A stretch of DNA of 64,000 nt from Paenibacillus nanensis (GCF_003583765.1 NZ_QXQA01000019.1:53264-117263); one strand, 5' to 3'; counted from the stretch's first letter, positions 39,468 through 48,254 are shown. The notes: generated from the letters alone by a model not told the origin. Program-made: numbers and translations.

Positions 39468-40868
39468 TTATTTCTGCGAGCGTTCCTTCTTCGCTTTCGC
39501 GCGCGCCCGAATTTTATCCGCGTACCCCGGCTTATTCACTTGCCGCTCGCGGGCAATCGCCAGATCGCCTTCCGGCACATCCTGCGTTACCGTCGAGCCC
39601 GCTACAACATAAGCGCCGTTTCCGATCTTCACCGGCGCAATCAGATTGACGTTGCTGCCGATAAACGCTCCGTCGCCGATTTCCGTGACCGCTTTGTTGA
39701 AGCCGTCATAGTTCACCGTAATCGCGCCGCAGCCGATGTTGACGTCCTTGCCGACAATGGCGTCTCCCACATAGCTGAGATGCGAGACCTTGCTTCCGTC
39801 GTCCAGCGTCGCATTTTTCAGCTCGACAAAATCGCCGATTTTGCAATCGCGGCCAAGCTTCGAGCCCGGACGGAGGTTCGCGTATGGGCCAACCGTGCTG
39901 CCCTCTCCGATAACCGCGTCCACGGCAACCGAATATTTAATTGAAGCGCCGTTATGAACGGCGGTGTTCGTCAAATCCGCGGACGGACCGATGACGCAAT
40001 CTTCGCCAATAACCGTGGAGCCGCGCAATACCGTACCCGGGTGAACGACCGTATCCGAGCCGATCTGCACGCCCGATTCAATGTACGTGCTTGCCGGATC
40101 AATCAACGTGACGCCGTTCAGCAGATGCTTGCGGTTAATCCGCTCGCGCATGAACCGCTCCGCGTCCGCCAGCGCGACACGGTCATTCACGCCGATCGCC
40201 TCCGCCGTATCCTCGGTGCAGTACCCCTGCACGATCTCTCCCGCTTCCTTCAGCAGCCCGATCACGTCGGTCAAATAATATTCGCCCTGCGCGTTCTGAT
40301 TCGTCACCTTGGAGAGCGAATCGAACAGCTTGCGGTTATCGAAGCAGTACGTGCCGGTATTGATCTCCCGCACCTTCGCTTCCTCCGGCGTGCAGTCCTT
40401 ATGCTCCACAATGCGCTGCACCGTTCCGTCCTCGCCGCGAATAATCCGCCCGTAGCCAGCCGGATTCTCGAACGAAGCGGACAAAATGGTAGCCGCGGCT
40501 CCGCTTGCTTCATGCAGCTCCAGCATAGACTGCAGCGTCGATGCCTGCACAAGCGGCGTATCTCCGCAAATTACGATCGTCACGCCGTCTTCGCTGCCGA
40601 GCAGCTCCTTCGCCTGCAGCACCGCATGACCTGTGCCAAGCTGCTGCTCTTGCAGCACGAACTCCGCGGTATCGCCAAGATAGGACTTCACCATCTCCGC
40701 GCCATGGCCGACTACTACAACCGTACGTTCACTGGCCGCTTCCTTCACCGTATCCAGCACATGCCCAACCATCGGCTTGCCGCAGACAGGATGCAGCACT
40801 TTATATAATTTCGATTTCATACGCTTGCCTTGACCGGCAGCCAAAACAATCGCCATTATTTTCTTCAT
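39468..40868 (-). CDS. glmU: Bifunctional UDP-N-acetylglucosamine pyrophosphorylase / glucosamine-1-phosphate acetyltransferase
   Basis: This 466-residue enzyme makes UDP-GlcNAc for peptidoglycan. The N-terminal uridyltransferase domain starts with LAAGQGKRMKSKLYKVLHPV (the G-x-G-x-R-M-x-S loop), and the C-terminal left-handed beta-helix shows hexapeptide repeats (IGSDTVVHPGTVL, IGPSADL) and the acetyltransferase His region SHLSYVGDA. Full length for the family. It follows spoVG on the same strand, as in Bacillus, after a terminator. Confidence 0.97.
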   Translation of the reverse strand: MKKIMAIVLAAGQGKRMKSKLYKVLHPVCGKPMVGHVLDTVKEAASERTVVVVGHGAEMVKSYLGDTAEFVLQEQQLGTGHAVLQAKELLGSEDGVTIVICGDTPLVQASTLQSMLELHEASGAAATILSASFENPAGYGRIIRGEDGTVQRIVEHKDCTPEEAKVREINTGTYCFDNRKLFDSLSKVTNQNAQGEYYLTDVIGLLKEAGEIVQGYCTEDTAEAIGVNDRVALADAERFMRERINRKHLLNGVTLIDPASTYIESGVQIGSDTVVHPGTVLRGSTVIGEDCVIGPSADLTNTAVHNGASIKYSVAVDAVIGEGSTVGPYANLRPGSKLGRDCKIGDFVELKNATLDDGSKVSHLSYVGDAIVGKDVNIGCGAITVNYDGFNKAVTEIGDGAFIGSNVNLIAPVKIGNGAYVVAGSTVTQDVPEGDLAIARERQVNKPGYADKIRARAKAKKERSQK

Positions 40869-40956
40869 TCCGGTAACCCTCCTGAAATGTTTTGCGAAAG
40901 CAAAACATACTTCGAAACCATGCTCTTAATACTCACATGAATATATATCATATTCC

Positions 40957-40986
40957 AAAAAAAGAAAAGAGAGCCTAGGCTCCCTT
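40957..40986 (-). terminator. Intrinsic terminator of spoVG
   Basis: On the minus strand AAGGGAGC-CTAG-GCTCTCTT is followed by TTTCTTTTTTT, about 45 bp after the spoVG stop. Confidence 0.8.
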
Positions 40987-41031
40987 CTCCTATACATTCC
41001 CATCTGGCCGCAAAGCTGTACAGCTCTGCTA

Positions 41032-41313
41032 TTAAGCGCCTTCTTCAATTGCTACTTCATCGGCCGCGCGCTCGTATTCTGCCAATACGGCAGCTTGAAT
41101 CTTCTCTCTTGTCGTCGAAGAGATCGGATGAGCGATATCGCGGAATTCTCCATCCGGAGTACGTTTGCTAGGCATAGCCACAAACATACCATTGTTGCCG
41201 TCGATGACACGGATATCGTGAACGACGAATTCGTTGTCAATGGTGATGGAGGCAATCGCCTTCATACGGCCTTCCGAATTTACACGGCGGAGTCTGACAT
41301 CAGTAATTTGCAC
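41032..41313 (-). CDS. spoVG: Septation/RNA-binding regulator SpoVG
   Basis: This 93-residue protein matches SpoVG throughout: MQITDVRLRRVNSEGRMKAI, IDNEFVVHDIRVIDGNNGMF, then PSKRTPDGEFRDIAHPI. It is a small nucleic-acid-binding regulator affecting septation and cortex formation. A sigma-H promoter nearly identical in layout to that of B. subtilis lies upstream. It follows ridA and precedes glmU. Confidence 0.97.
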   Translation of the reverse strand: MQITDVRLRRVNSEGRMKAIASITIDNEFVVHDIRVIDGNNGMFVAMPSKRTPDGEFRDIAHPISSTTREKIQAAVLAEYERAADEVAIEEGA

Positions 41314-41350
41314 TTGTGTTCACCACCTTTGCCTATCTGAGACTTGGTGT

Positions 41351-41378
41351 ATAATTCCACGTTTTTGTGCCAATTCCT
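41351..41378 (-). promoter_or_regulatory. Sigma-H promoter of spoVG
   Basis: The minus strand has AGGAATT (41372-41378) and GTGGAATTAT (41351-41360), matching the sigma-H pattern RnAGGAwww / RnnGAATww with the spacing of the classical spoVG promoter. An A/T-rich stretch lies just upstream, where AbrB binds in B. subtilis. Confidence 0.85.
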
Positions 41379-41443
41379 TCTGGTTTTTTGGTAAAAAGTT
41401 TCTAAATTTTAAATATTTTTTCGGCTATGAATTATTTTCGTTT

Positions 41444-41839
41444 TCATTCGACAGGAGTCGATGCGATGACCTCGATTTCGACAAGAACGTCCTTTGGAAG
41501 CCTTGCCACTTCAACAGCCGAGCGGGCCGGTTTGTGCTCCCCGAAGTAGGATGCGTAAATCCCATTCACCGTCGCAAAGTCATTCATATCCTTCAAAAAG
41601 ACCGTCGCCTTCACAACGTCCTGGAACGTTGCTCCGGCCTCCGCGAGCACCGCTTTCAAATTGCGGAACACCTGATGCGTCTGCTCCTCGATTCCGCCTT
41701 CAATAAGTGCGCCGGAAGCGTCCAGCGGGATTTGGCCCGATGTGAAGACCAAGCCGCCAAGCTTGATCGCTTGAGAGTACGGCCCGATTGCGGCCGGCGC
41801 TTCTGTCGTGGAAATGACCTGCAGTTTTGGGTTCGCCAT
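41444..41839 (-). CDS. ridA: Enamine/imine deaminase RidA (YabJ)
   Basis: This 131-residue trimeric enzyme hydrolyses reactive enamines/imines made by PLP enzymes. Signature features are IGPYSQAIKLGGLVFTSGQI-like N-terminal strands, the catalytic Arg in RSAVEVARLPKDVLVEIEVIA and the Glu near its end. It lies 19 bp after purR, as yabJ does in the purR-yabJ operon, where it is required for purine-gene control. Confidence 0.95.
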   Translation of the reverse strand: MANPKLQVISTTEAPAAIGPYSQAIKLGGLVFTSGQIPLDASGALIEGGIEEQTHQVFRNLKAVLAEAGATFQDVVKATVFLKDMNDFATVNGIYASYFGEHKPARSAVEVARLPKDVLVEIEVIASTPVE

Positions 41840-41858
41840 CGTGATGATCCCTGCCTCT

Positions 41859-42686
41859 CTAGTTTTTGAAATAGTTGCCCAGCACGACCTTCGCTTGTCT
41901 TGTCTTCATATCGACGGCTGTCAGCTTCGCAAGCGAAACGTAATCCTCGAGCAGCCGCTCTTCCATCTCGACCTCGCCGGATTCAACGAATACGCCGACA
42001 CCCGCTACCGTCGCTTTAAATTCATAGAGCAAATCCATCATGCCCTGTATCGTTCCGCCCGCCTTCATGAAGTCGTCGATGATGAGAACATGCGATTCTT
42101 CCTTCAGTGCTCTCCGGGCAAGCGACATGGTCTGAATCCGTTTATTGGAGCCGGACACGTAGTTGATGCTTACGGCGGAGCCTTCCGTCACTTTATTATC
42201 GCGCCGAACGATCACGACAGGAATGTTCAGACACGCGGCTGTCGCATAGGCGAGCGGAATGCCTTTCGTCTCCACCGTCATTACGACATCGATCCTGCGA
42301 TCCGAGAATGCCGTCGCGAACATGCGGCCTACATCGGCCAGCAGCTCCGGCTGCCCGAGCATATCCGTCATATACAAATAACCGCCTGGAAGCACGCGAT
42401 CGGGCTGCTCCAGCTTCAAACATACCTCTTCTATAATTGCGCGCGCAGCTGATTCTCTCATCTGCGGCATATATTTGACGCCGCCTGCCGCCCCTGCCAG
42501 CGTCTGCAGCTCGCCGATACCTTCTTCTTCGAAGACTTCTTTAATGATGGCTAAATCCTCGCTAATCGAAGATTTAGCAGACTGGTAACGGTCCGCAAAT
42601 GCTGTCAACGAAATTAACGTGTGGGGACGAGATAATAGGTATTGCGTCATTTCGACGAGCCTTGAGCTTCGTTTTAATTTCTTCAC
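41859..42686 (-). CDS. purR: Purine operon repressor PurR
   Basis: This 275-residue repressor has a winged-helix N-terminal domain (RSSRLVEMTQYLLSRPHTL, then YQSAKSSISEDLAII) and a PRTase-like domain with the PRPP-binding loop VLIIDDFMKAGGTI. PRPP releases it from DNA when purines are low. Two PurBox-like sequences surround its own promoter, pointing to autoregulation. Order ispE-purR-ridA as in Bacillus. Confidence 0.97.
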   Translation of the reverse strand: MKKLKRSSRLVEMTQYLLSRPHTLISLTAFADRYQSAKSSISEDLAIIKEVFEEEGIGELQTLAGAAGGVKYMPQMRESAARAIIEEVCLKLEQPDRVLPGGYLYMTDMLGQPELLADVGRMFATAFSDRRIDVVMTVETKGIPLAYATAACLNIPVVIVRRDNKVTEGSAVSINYVSGSNKRIQTMSLARRALKEESHVLIIDDFMKAGGTIQGMMDLLYEFKATVAGVGVFVESGEVEMEERLLEDYVSLAKLTAVDMKTRQAKVVLGNYFKN

Positions 42687-42703
42687 TGCCTTCTCCCCCC
42701 ACT

Positions 42704-42754
42704 AAATCCGAATAATATAAAGACAATATAACATTTTTATACGGATTTAATCAA
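42704..42754 (-). promoter_or_regulatory. purR promoter with paired inverted PurBoxes
   Basis: The minus-strand promoter is TTGATT (42749-42754)-N18-TATATT (42725-42730). Two inverted boxes with core AAATCCG lie at 42704-42716 (plus strand AAATCCGAATAAT) and 42736-42748 (minus strand AAATCCGTATAAA), one of them inside the promoter spacer. Paired inverted PurBoxes of this kind are the known PurR target. Confidence 0.75.
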
Positions 42755-42768
42755 GAACAACGTCAACA

Positions 42769-43623
42769 CTATGTAAGCATTCTTACCACGTATACTTCTT
42801 TACAAAATCCTCTTAAGCCATTATAAATGCGAGGAAGCTTGGCTTCCTTCGATACGAGCCCAAATACGGTCGGTCCGCTGCCCGACATCAGCACGCCATC
42901 CGCGCCTAAGCGGATCATGCTTTCCTTCAGCTGCAGCACCTCCGGGTAAAGCTCAAGCGTCACGTTCTCCAGCACATTGCCGAGTCCGTCGCACATGTCT
43001 TGGAAGGAGCCTCTCTCCAGCGCGTCTCTCATATTCGCGATTGAAGGGTGCTGGGTTATTTCATTCGCTCTCAGCTTGCCGTACACATCCGCCGTCGACA
43101 CATTGATGGGAGGCTTTGCAAGCACGACCCAGCATTGCGGCGGGTGAGCGATATGCTCGAGCTTCTCCCCTCTGCCTCTGGCGATCGCCGTGCCGCCTTT
43201 TACGCAGAATGGTACATCCGAACCAAGCTCAGCGCCTAAGTCGCACAGCTCGTCCTCCGAGATGCCAAGGCCCCACAAGCGATTTAATCCGCGCAGCGTA
43301 GCCGCCGCATCGCTGCTCCCTCCGGCGAGACCCGCCGCTACCGGAATCTTCTTGTCGAGGTGAATATAAACGCCCTTCCTGACGTTGTAACGCTCTTTGA
43401 TCAGTCTTGCGGCTTGAAAGGCCAAATTCTTCTCGTCGAGCGGAATATACCCCACCTGGCTCGATATAATGATCGTATCACGCGGCAGCTCCTCCATCTC
43501 AAGCCTGTCCGCCAAATCCACCATCGTCATGATCATTTCGACTTCATGATAGCCGTCGTTGCGTTTACGCAGCACGTCCAGCAGCAGATTAATTTTGGCC
43601 GGAGCCTTCTCATAAATTTTCAT
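42769..43623 (-). CDS. ispE: 4-diphosphocytidyl-2-C-methyl-D-erythritol kinase
   Basis: This 284-residue GHMP kinase acts in the MEP isoprenoid pathway. The N-terminus EKAPAKINLLLDVLRKR and the ATP loop PVAAGLAGGSSDAAATL are diagnostic; VLMSGSGPTVFG is the third GHMP motif. Full length. It lies between sspF and purR as in Bacillus. Confidence 0.97.
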   Translation of the reverse strand: MKIYEKAPAKINLLLDVLRKRNDGYHEVEMIMTMVDLADRLEMEELPRDTIIISSQVGYIPLDEKNLAFQAARLIKERYNVRKGVYIHLDKKIPVAAGLAGGSSDAAATLRGLNRLWGLGISEDELCDLGAELGSDVPFCVKGGTAIARGRGEKLEHIAHPPQCWVVLAKPPINVSTADVYGKLRANEITQHPSIANMRDALERGSFQDMCDGLGNVLENVTLELYPEVLQLKESMIRLGADGVLMSGSGPTVFGLVSKEAKLPRIYNGLRGFCKEVYVVRMLT

Positions 43624-43748
43624 CCGATAAGTTCACCCGTTCATCTCTTTAGCTTAAGCCCCATTATAACAAAGGAATACAATAAAAGCTAAACCCTGCA
43701 GACGCTGGAATGAAGCGCGCAGAATTTAGCTTCCTGTTGTCATGCGTA

Positions 43749-43934
43749 TTAAGGCTGCTGCGACTTTGCAGCGGCTTGCTCGGCGAGCTGAATCGCCCGC
43801 TTCACCATGTTGCCGGCATCCTTCGCCTTGATGCCTCCCCAGCCTTCTTGCTGAACCGTATCGTAAAAGCCTAAATCCTTCGCCAGCTCATATTTCAGCT
43901 GCTCCGACATAACGCTTCGCCTTCTGCGACTCAT
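43749..43934 (-). CDS. sspF: Small acid-soluble spore protein SspF
   Basis: This 61-residue alpha/beta-type minor SASP has the SspF sequence pattern: RRRSVMSEQLKYELAKDLGF, YDTVQQEGWGGI and DAGNMVKRAIQLAEQ. It binds spore DNA. The start at 43934 has GGAGGG seven bases upstream; the in-frame codon five positions earlier has no site. A textbook sigma-G promoter lies upstream. Confidence 0.95.
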   Translation of the reverse strand: MSRRRRSVMSEQLKYELAKDLGFYDTVQQEGWGGIKAKDAGNMVKRAIQLAEQAAAKSQQP

Positions 43935-43993
43935 CTGTATTCCCTCCATTACTCATGATGACAAGCCTAAGCCTAGGATGACCGTACATTGCT

Positions 43994-44022
43994 TAGTATG
44001 TGTCGCCTGAATGGGATTATGC
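43994..44022 (-). promoter_or_regulatory. Sigma-G promoter of sspF
   Basis: CATACTA (43994-44000) and GCATA (44018-44022) are spaced by 17 bases on the minus strand, matching the forespore sigma-G consensus. Confidence 0.8.
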
Positions 44023-44047
44023 GCGGGCCGAGGACCTCCCAACCGCA

Positions 44048-44076
44048 GAAAAAAGGCGCAGAGTTCTCTCTGCGCC
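44048..44076 (-). terminator. Intrinsic terminator of veg
   Basis: GGCGCAGAG-AGAA-CTCTGCGCC is a perfect 9-bp stem followed by six T on the minus strand, 23 bp after the veg stop. Confidence 0.9.
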
Positions 44077-44098
44077 ATGGGTGAAAACGAATGTGATT

Positions 44099-44371
44099 CT
44101 ATTGTTGAAAAGCGATGCGTACTTGACCCTCATCATTGCACACGGTCACTTCTACAGATTCTGTAAGGATGTCCGCATAGCTGTAGGACACACGCTTGAA
44201 GGCGTGCTGCTCCTCATCCAGCTTGACAATGAACACAGAAGGGTAGATTTCTTCCAGCGTCCCGGTCCGTTCAATGGTCTTTCGGCGACCACCGTTTGCC
44301 CGTAGACGGATCTTGGAGCCTACATGAGCTTCCAAGCTGCGTTTTATATCCAACAGCGCATTTTTTGCCAT
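44099..44371 (-). CDS. veg: Veg protein
   Basis: This 90-residue protein matches Veg: MAKNALLDIKRSLEAHVGSK, RANGGRRKTIERTGTLEEIY and SYADILTESVEVT. In B. subtilis it promotes biofilm gene expression through the SinR pathway and its gene is very highly transcribed. Here two nearly perfect promoters stand in tandem upstream. Confidence 0.95.
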   Translation of the reverse strand: MAKNALLDIKRSLEAHVGSKIRLRANGGRRKTIERTGTLEEIYPSVFIVKLDEEQHAFKRVSYSYADILTESVEVTVCNDEGQVRIAFQQ

Positions 44372-44398
44372 TGTCAGCTACCACCTCTTTCCTTGTCC

Positions 44399-44427
44399 AT
44401 TATAACCAAGAAAAGAGGATTTGTCAA
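44399..44427 (-). promoter_or_regulatory. veg proximal promoter, perfect consensus
   Basis: TTGACA (44422-44427)-N17-TATAAT (44399-44404) on the minus strand: a full sigma-A consensus with optimal spacing. Confidence 0.9.
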
Positions 44428-44439
44428 ATGAAGCAAAAT

Positions 44440-44469
44440 ATTATATCAGTCAAATATTTCTCTTGTCAA
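44440..44469 (-). promoter_or_regulatory. veg distal promoter, perfect boxes
   Basis: TTGACA (44464-44469)-N18-TATAAT (44440-44445) on the minus strand, 41 bp upstream of the proximal promoter. Veg also has more than one promoter in B. subtilis. Confidence 0.85.
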
Positions 44470-44545
44470 CGGTGTTTTCGCCCATTTTTTAAAAATCGGC
44501 CAAGCAACGATAGTTTTTGCCTATATTTTACTTTTTATACATCCT

Positions 44546-45415
44546 TTAACCAGATGTGACTTTGGGCTTCGGCAAGCCGATTCGGTACCGGCCCATCGTC
44601 TCGATGCCGCCAACGCCGTCTATTCCGCTGATTGTCCCATGGATAACATCCTGCAGATTAATGGATTCACGGATCGATGTATAGCTTGCTTTAATGGCGA
44701 TATAGACCGGATCGAGCGCATGGATTAAGATGCGGCCAGGCGAGCTGGCGAAGTTGGAGCCCGCTTGCAGGAGCGCTTCAAAATGCGATTGGCATGCTCC
44801 GGCGATGACAATGAGTCCATCCCTGTTTTTTTCGTAATCTCTAGCGACCCGCACGGCATTAACAAAATTTTGCGAGTTCTTATAGCTGGCCAGGCTGTAG
44901 ATTTCGCCCGCTCTCCGATTCTTTAGCACGCCGTCATGACCGGTAATGACCACAATGTCCGGTCTGAATTGCGGCAGCAGACGATACAGCACATCCGCCA
45001 TTTGCGATTCGTGGAGATGTAAGCCATGCGCAGGAACATGCATCGAATTGTACAGCTGCATGCTCTTCTTCAAATAGTTGTTATCCCCGTCCAGATGAAG
45101 CACCTTGCCCGGCATTTCAAAGTAATTCGCGTTCTGCTGCTGCTCGGTAAGTCGGATCACTTCATCGTTGTCTGAGATTTGCCGTTCTCTATCGGTTCGC
45201 ATTTTCTCCAGCGATTCGTTCACTTTGATGCGTACTTGCTGCGCGGCTCGCGTTTCTTCGGGATTTCGTACGATCGATAGATCAGGAATTGGCGCGTCCG
45301 CCAGCAGCCGGTAATCCGTGCCCTTTAGGACGGCGAAATAGGAGCGTACTTCTTCGACACGGAACAACACGTCACCGCCGTACGATTTGCGGACGACCAG
45401 GTCCCCTTGCTTCAT
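44546..45415 (-). CDS. yabG: Sporulation-specific protease YabG
   Basis: This 289-residue protease processes spore coat proteins. It has a SH3-like N-terminal part (GDLVVRKSYGGDVLFRVEEV) and the YabG core VLHLDGDNNYLKKSMQLY, LHLHESQMADVLYRLL, then DIVVITGHDGVL and VIAGACQSHFEALLQ with the candidate catalytic Cys and His residues. A sigma-K promoter stands upstream, in line with its known mother-cell timing. Confidence 0.95.
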   Translation of the reverse strand: MKQGDLVVRKSYGGDVLFRVEEVRSYFAVLKGTDYRLLADAPIPDLSIVRNPEETRAAQQVRIKVNESLEKMRTDRERQISDNDEVIRLTEQQQNANYFEMPGKVLHLDGDNNYLKKSMQLYNSMHVPAHGLHLHESQMADVLYRLLPQFRPDIVVITGHDGVLKNRRAGEIYSLASYKNSQNFVNAVRVARDYEKNRDGLIVIAGACQSHFEALLQAGSNFASSPGRILIHALDPVYIAIKASYTSIRESINLQDVIHGTISGIDGVGGIETMGRYRIGLPKPKVTSG

Positions 45416-45435
45416 AGGTCAATCACCTCTTCGTC

Positions 45436-45463
45436 TATCCTATGGGCAGATGGCACGAAAGGT
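45436..45463 (-). promoter_or_regulatory. Sigma-K promoter of yabG
   Basis: CATAGGATA (45436-45444) matches the sigma-K -10 CATANNNTA, with ACC (45461-45463) 16 bases upstream as the -35 AC element, on the minus strand. Confidence 0.75.
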
Positions 45464-45478
45464 GACCATTATCTAGCG

Positions 45479-46390
45479 TTACCGGTTCCAGCCTGCCTCG
45501 AGCATGCTGCTCGACAGCGCCGCGAATTCCTCCAAGGACAGCGTCTCGCCGCGTCTTGCAGGATCGATCCCGATGCTGTTCAGCAGAGCGGTCAGCTCGT
45601 CACGCTTCTCCTTGCCAACGAACGATGTCAAATTGTTCATCAGCGTCTTGCGGCGCTGCGCGAAGCTGGCCTGCACGACGCGGAAGAAGAATGCTTCGTC
45701 CGGAACGGAAACGGCCGGCGTATTCCTTACCTTCAGCTTGATGACCGCGGAGTCGACATTCGGCTGCGGAATAAATACGGTATGAGGAACCGTACAGACC
45801 AGCTGCGGCTCGCAATAATATTGGACGGCAACGCTTAAGCTGCCATACTCTTTGCCTCCGGGCTTCGCAGCCATTCGCTCTGCGACTTCCTTCTGAATCA
45901 TCACAACGATGTTCTGCAGAGGCAGTCTCTCCTCGAGCAGCTTCATCAGAATCGGCGTTGTGACATAGTACGGCAAATTTGCGACAACGCTGACCCCTTC
46001 GCAATCGGCGAACTGCTGCTGGAACAGCTGCCGCAGGTCCAGCTTCAGCACGTCGCCATGGACGACGGTAACGTGCGGCTTGTCCGCCAGCACTTCGCCT
46101 AGAATTGGAATCAGCCGCTGATCAATCTCGATGGCGGCTACTTTGCCGGCCGCCTGCGACAGACGTTCGGTCAACGCGCCAATTCCGGGCCCGATCTCGA
46201 GGGCTCCTTTGCTCTGGTCCAGCTCTGCCGCATCCACAATCCGGTTCAGCACGTTGCCGTCGATCAGAAAGTTTTGGCCTAAGCTTTTTTTAAACGAAAA
46301 GCCGTATTTCGCGATAATTTCCTTCGTGCGTCTTGGCGTGCCGACTTCGGCAGCCGGCTTGGTCTGCGCGTCTCCGCTTACCTTGTTCAT
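45479..46390 (-). CDS. rsmA: 16S rRNA adenine dimethyltransferase RsmA (KsgA)
   Basis: This 303-residue methyltransferase dimethylates two adenines near the 3' end of 16S rRNA. It contains KKSLGQNFLID, the SAM loop ALEIGPGIGALTE and the catalytic NLPYYVTTPIL. The extra N-terminal 25 residues (to TPRRTKEII) are typical of Bacillales. It starts 2 bp after the rnmV stop. Confidence 0.97.
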   Translation of the reverse strand: MNKVSGDAQTKPAAEVGTPRRTKEIIAKYGFSFKKSLGQNFLIDGNVLNRIVDAAELDQSKGALEIGPGIGALTERLSQAAGKVAAIEIDQRLIPILGEVLADKPHVTVVHGDVLKLDLRQLFQQQFADCEGVSVVANLPYYVTTPILMKLLEERLPLQNIVVMIQKEVAERMAAKPGGKEYGSLSVAVQYYCEPQLVCTVPHTVFIPQPNVDSAVIKLKVRNTPAVSVPDEAFFFRVVQASFAQRRKTLMNNLTSFVGKEKRDELTALLNSIGIDPARRGETLSLEEFAALSSSMLEAGWNR

Positions 46391-46392
46391 CT

Positions 46393-46944
46393 CTAGACTC
46401 CTCCTGTCTGACGTTCCATTTCGCGCAACGCTTTGTCGAACTCCGCCTTCGATATGCGGAAGCTGGTGCAGCGCTTATAAAATTGTTTGCCGTTCGCGTA
46501 ACCGATCCCGAGCAGCTTGCCCATCAACAGCCGGCGATTCGCCGCATCGGGATGGACGATTAGCCCCGCTTCCATCAAGTCCTCCCATGCGATCTCCCCG
46601 GTCGCGTCGGACGTCTCGGTCCGAAGCTCGGACAGCGCTTGTCTAATCGCCTCCGGACTCGCGTTCTCGATGCCGATATCGCCTTTGTAGAACGCCTTCT
46701 CCTGCGGCAGGAACGCATGCTTGCAGCCCGGCACATGACGCCCCACGATTTTGCGTATGCGCTCGCCCGCATGATCGGGGTCGGTAAAGATAATGACGCC
46801 TCTCCGTTCTTGCGCCAAAGCGATGCGGCGAAGCACCTCTTCGCCGATCGCCGAGCCGTTCGTTTCTATAGTGTCCGCTTCCACCGCCCGTTTAATCGCG
46901 ATCGTATCGCTTTTGCCTTCTACCACGATAACTTCCTTAATCAC
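46393..46944 (-). CDS. rnmV: Ribonuclease M5
   Basis: This 183-residue Toprim nuclease matures 5S rRNA. The Toprim motif IKEVIVVEGKSDTIAIKRAV has the catalytic Glu, and IIFTDPDHAGERIR carries the DxD metal ligands. Coupled with rsmA downstream, as in Bacillus. Confidence 0.97.
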   Translation of the reverse strand: MIKEVIVVEGKSDTIAIKRAVEADTIETNGSAIGEEVLRRIALAQERRGVIIFTDPDHAGERIRKIVGRHVPGCKHAFLPQEKAFYKGDIGIENASPEAIRQALSELRTETSDATGEIAWEDLMEAGLIVHPDAANRRLLMGKLLGIGYANGKQFYKRCTSFRISKAEFDKALREMERQTGGV

Positions 46945-47042
46945 TTTCTTAAACCCCCTGTGCTTTCCCTTAGCTTCAGCATAGCTTACCTGTTTGAAAC
47001 ATGCAAAACCGGCGTAAGACCCGGGTCGCTCCCGTTAAACGA

Positions 47043-47092
47043 AACAGGGCTGCTCCCAAAGGTCGTAAGTGACCTTGTGGAACAGCCCTGTT
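47043..47092 (-). terminator. Terminator of yabE
   Basis: A perfect 10-bp outer stem (AACAGGGCTG ... CAGCCCTGTT) with an inner AAGGTC/GACCTT stem lies 14 bp after the yabE stop. On the minus strand it is followed by TCGTTTAACG. Confidence 0.75.
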
Positions 47093-47105
47093 ACAGCAAT
47101 GCCTG

Positions 47106-48254
47106 CTAGCTTGCTGTAGGTTTATTCGGTCCAAGAACATAAACGGTATAGCCTTTCTTCTTGCCGAACTTCGTCGCATAGCTGCTGCTATCGAAATAGA
47201 TGTCAATCTTATTGCCTTTGACCGCGCTTCCCTTGTCCTCTGCCCGGCGGAAGCCGATGCCTTCGATGTAAACCCACCAGCCGATCGGAATGACATCGGG
47301 ATCTACTGCTATCGTTCTTCCTTCCGTGACGCGAGTGCCGGATGCGGTAATCCCGTATCCAGGGTGGTCTTCGTCCTTGCCTGTTGACGCTGGACCGGCC
47401 GAATATGCGGTTAACGTGACGTTCTTCAGCACCTTCTTCGCCTTGAACGTATAATCGCCTTTCGTCACGGTCATGACGTCCGGGCTGCTGTTCGACAGCA
47501 CGGTAACCTTTGGTTCAGCCTTCTTCGTGCCTACGGCAACAATCTGGTCTACAGCCGCCGTTTGAACAACCTTGCTGACGTTTTCCTTGGATACCAGTAC
47601 GCCATCCTCGTACTTCTCCTTGATCTGCTCGACCACGACGCCTTCCTTACCGGTCTGGACAACTTTCTCCTTCCCTTTCTCCAGGGTCGGGTCTTCTTTC
47701 TTCACGATTGAGAATGGAACGGTTTTTTCGAGCTCCGACACTTTCGTGTCGACACGAACGATCGTTATTTGTTCATCCGCCTCAACGGTTTCGTTAAGCG
47801 GAGGAGTTACTTTATCTTCACTATCAACGGTTAGATTCAGTTCCTCTATCGCAGCTTCTACCGTCTTCTCTGTCGTGTACACCGTAGATGTCTTGCCATC
47901 AGCTTTTACAATGACCGGAATCGCTTGATTCACGATGATTCGGTCCCCGTCTTTAATCGGTGAATTAAGCGGGATGGAAACCTCGTCATGAGGTCCGATT
48001 GTAATAGCTTGTTCATCCAGTAGGCGTTGCAGGACCCATTGCTTGGTTTTCACAACGGTTTCTTGTCCATTCACTACTACGGATACGCTCTTGACAGCCG
48101 TACCGTACAACAACACCAAAAACATGAAAGTCATAGCGATCGAGATCGCAGCGCTGAGTATAATCAAACGCAAGTTTCCATGCTTCCATCGCATTGCGAA
48201 AGTCATGCTGGATGATCGTTTCCCATGGGTGTCCTTCTTCGGGATTAAGCCCAC
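47106..48254 (-). CDS. yabE: Cell-wall protein with DUF348, G5 and 3D domains (YabE)
   Basis: This 382-residue membrane-anchored protein is a Sps/Rpf-like putative cell-wall hydrolase. One membrane segment (about residues 25-45) is followed by three DUF348 repeats (VVVNGQETVVKTKQW and similar), a G5 domain (about 195-270) and a C-terminal 3D domain with its three aspartates (TAYSAGPASTG, VDPDVIPIG, NKIDIYFD). I place the start at the GTG at 48254, nine bases after AAGGAGG; 15 upstream codons have no site. A long structured leader precedes it. Confidence 0.9.
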   Translation of the reverse strand: MGLIPKKDTHGKRSSSMTFAMRWKHGNLRLIILSAAISIAMTFMFLVLLYGTAVKSVSVVVNGQETVVKTKQWVLQRLLDEQAITIGPHDEVSIPLNSPIKDGDRIIVNQAIPVIVKADGKTSTVYTTEKTVEAAIEELNLTVDSEDKVTPPLNETVEADEQITIVRVDTKVSELEKTVPFSIVKKEDPTLEKGKEKVVQTGKEGVVVEQIKEKYEDGVLVSKENVSKVVQTAAVDQIVAVGTKKAEPKVTVLSNSSPDVMTVTKGDYTFKAKKVLKNVTLTAYSAGPASTGKDEDHPGYGITASGTRVTEGRTIAVDPDVIPIGWWVYIEGIGFRRAEDKGSAVKGNKIDIYFDSSSYATKFGKKKGYTVYVLGPNKPTAS

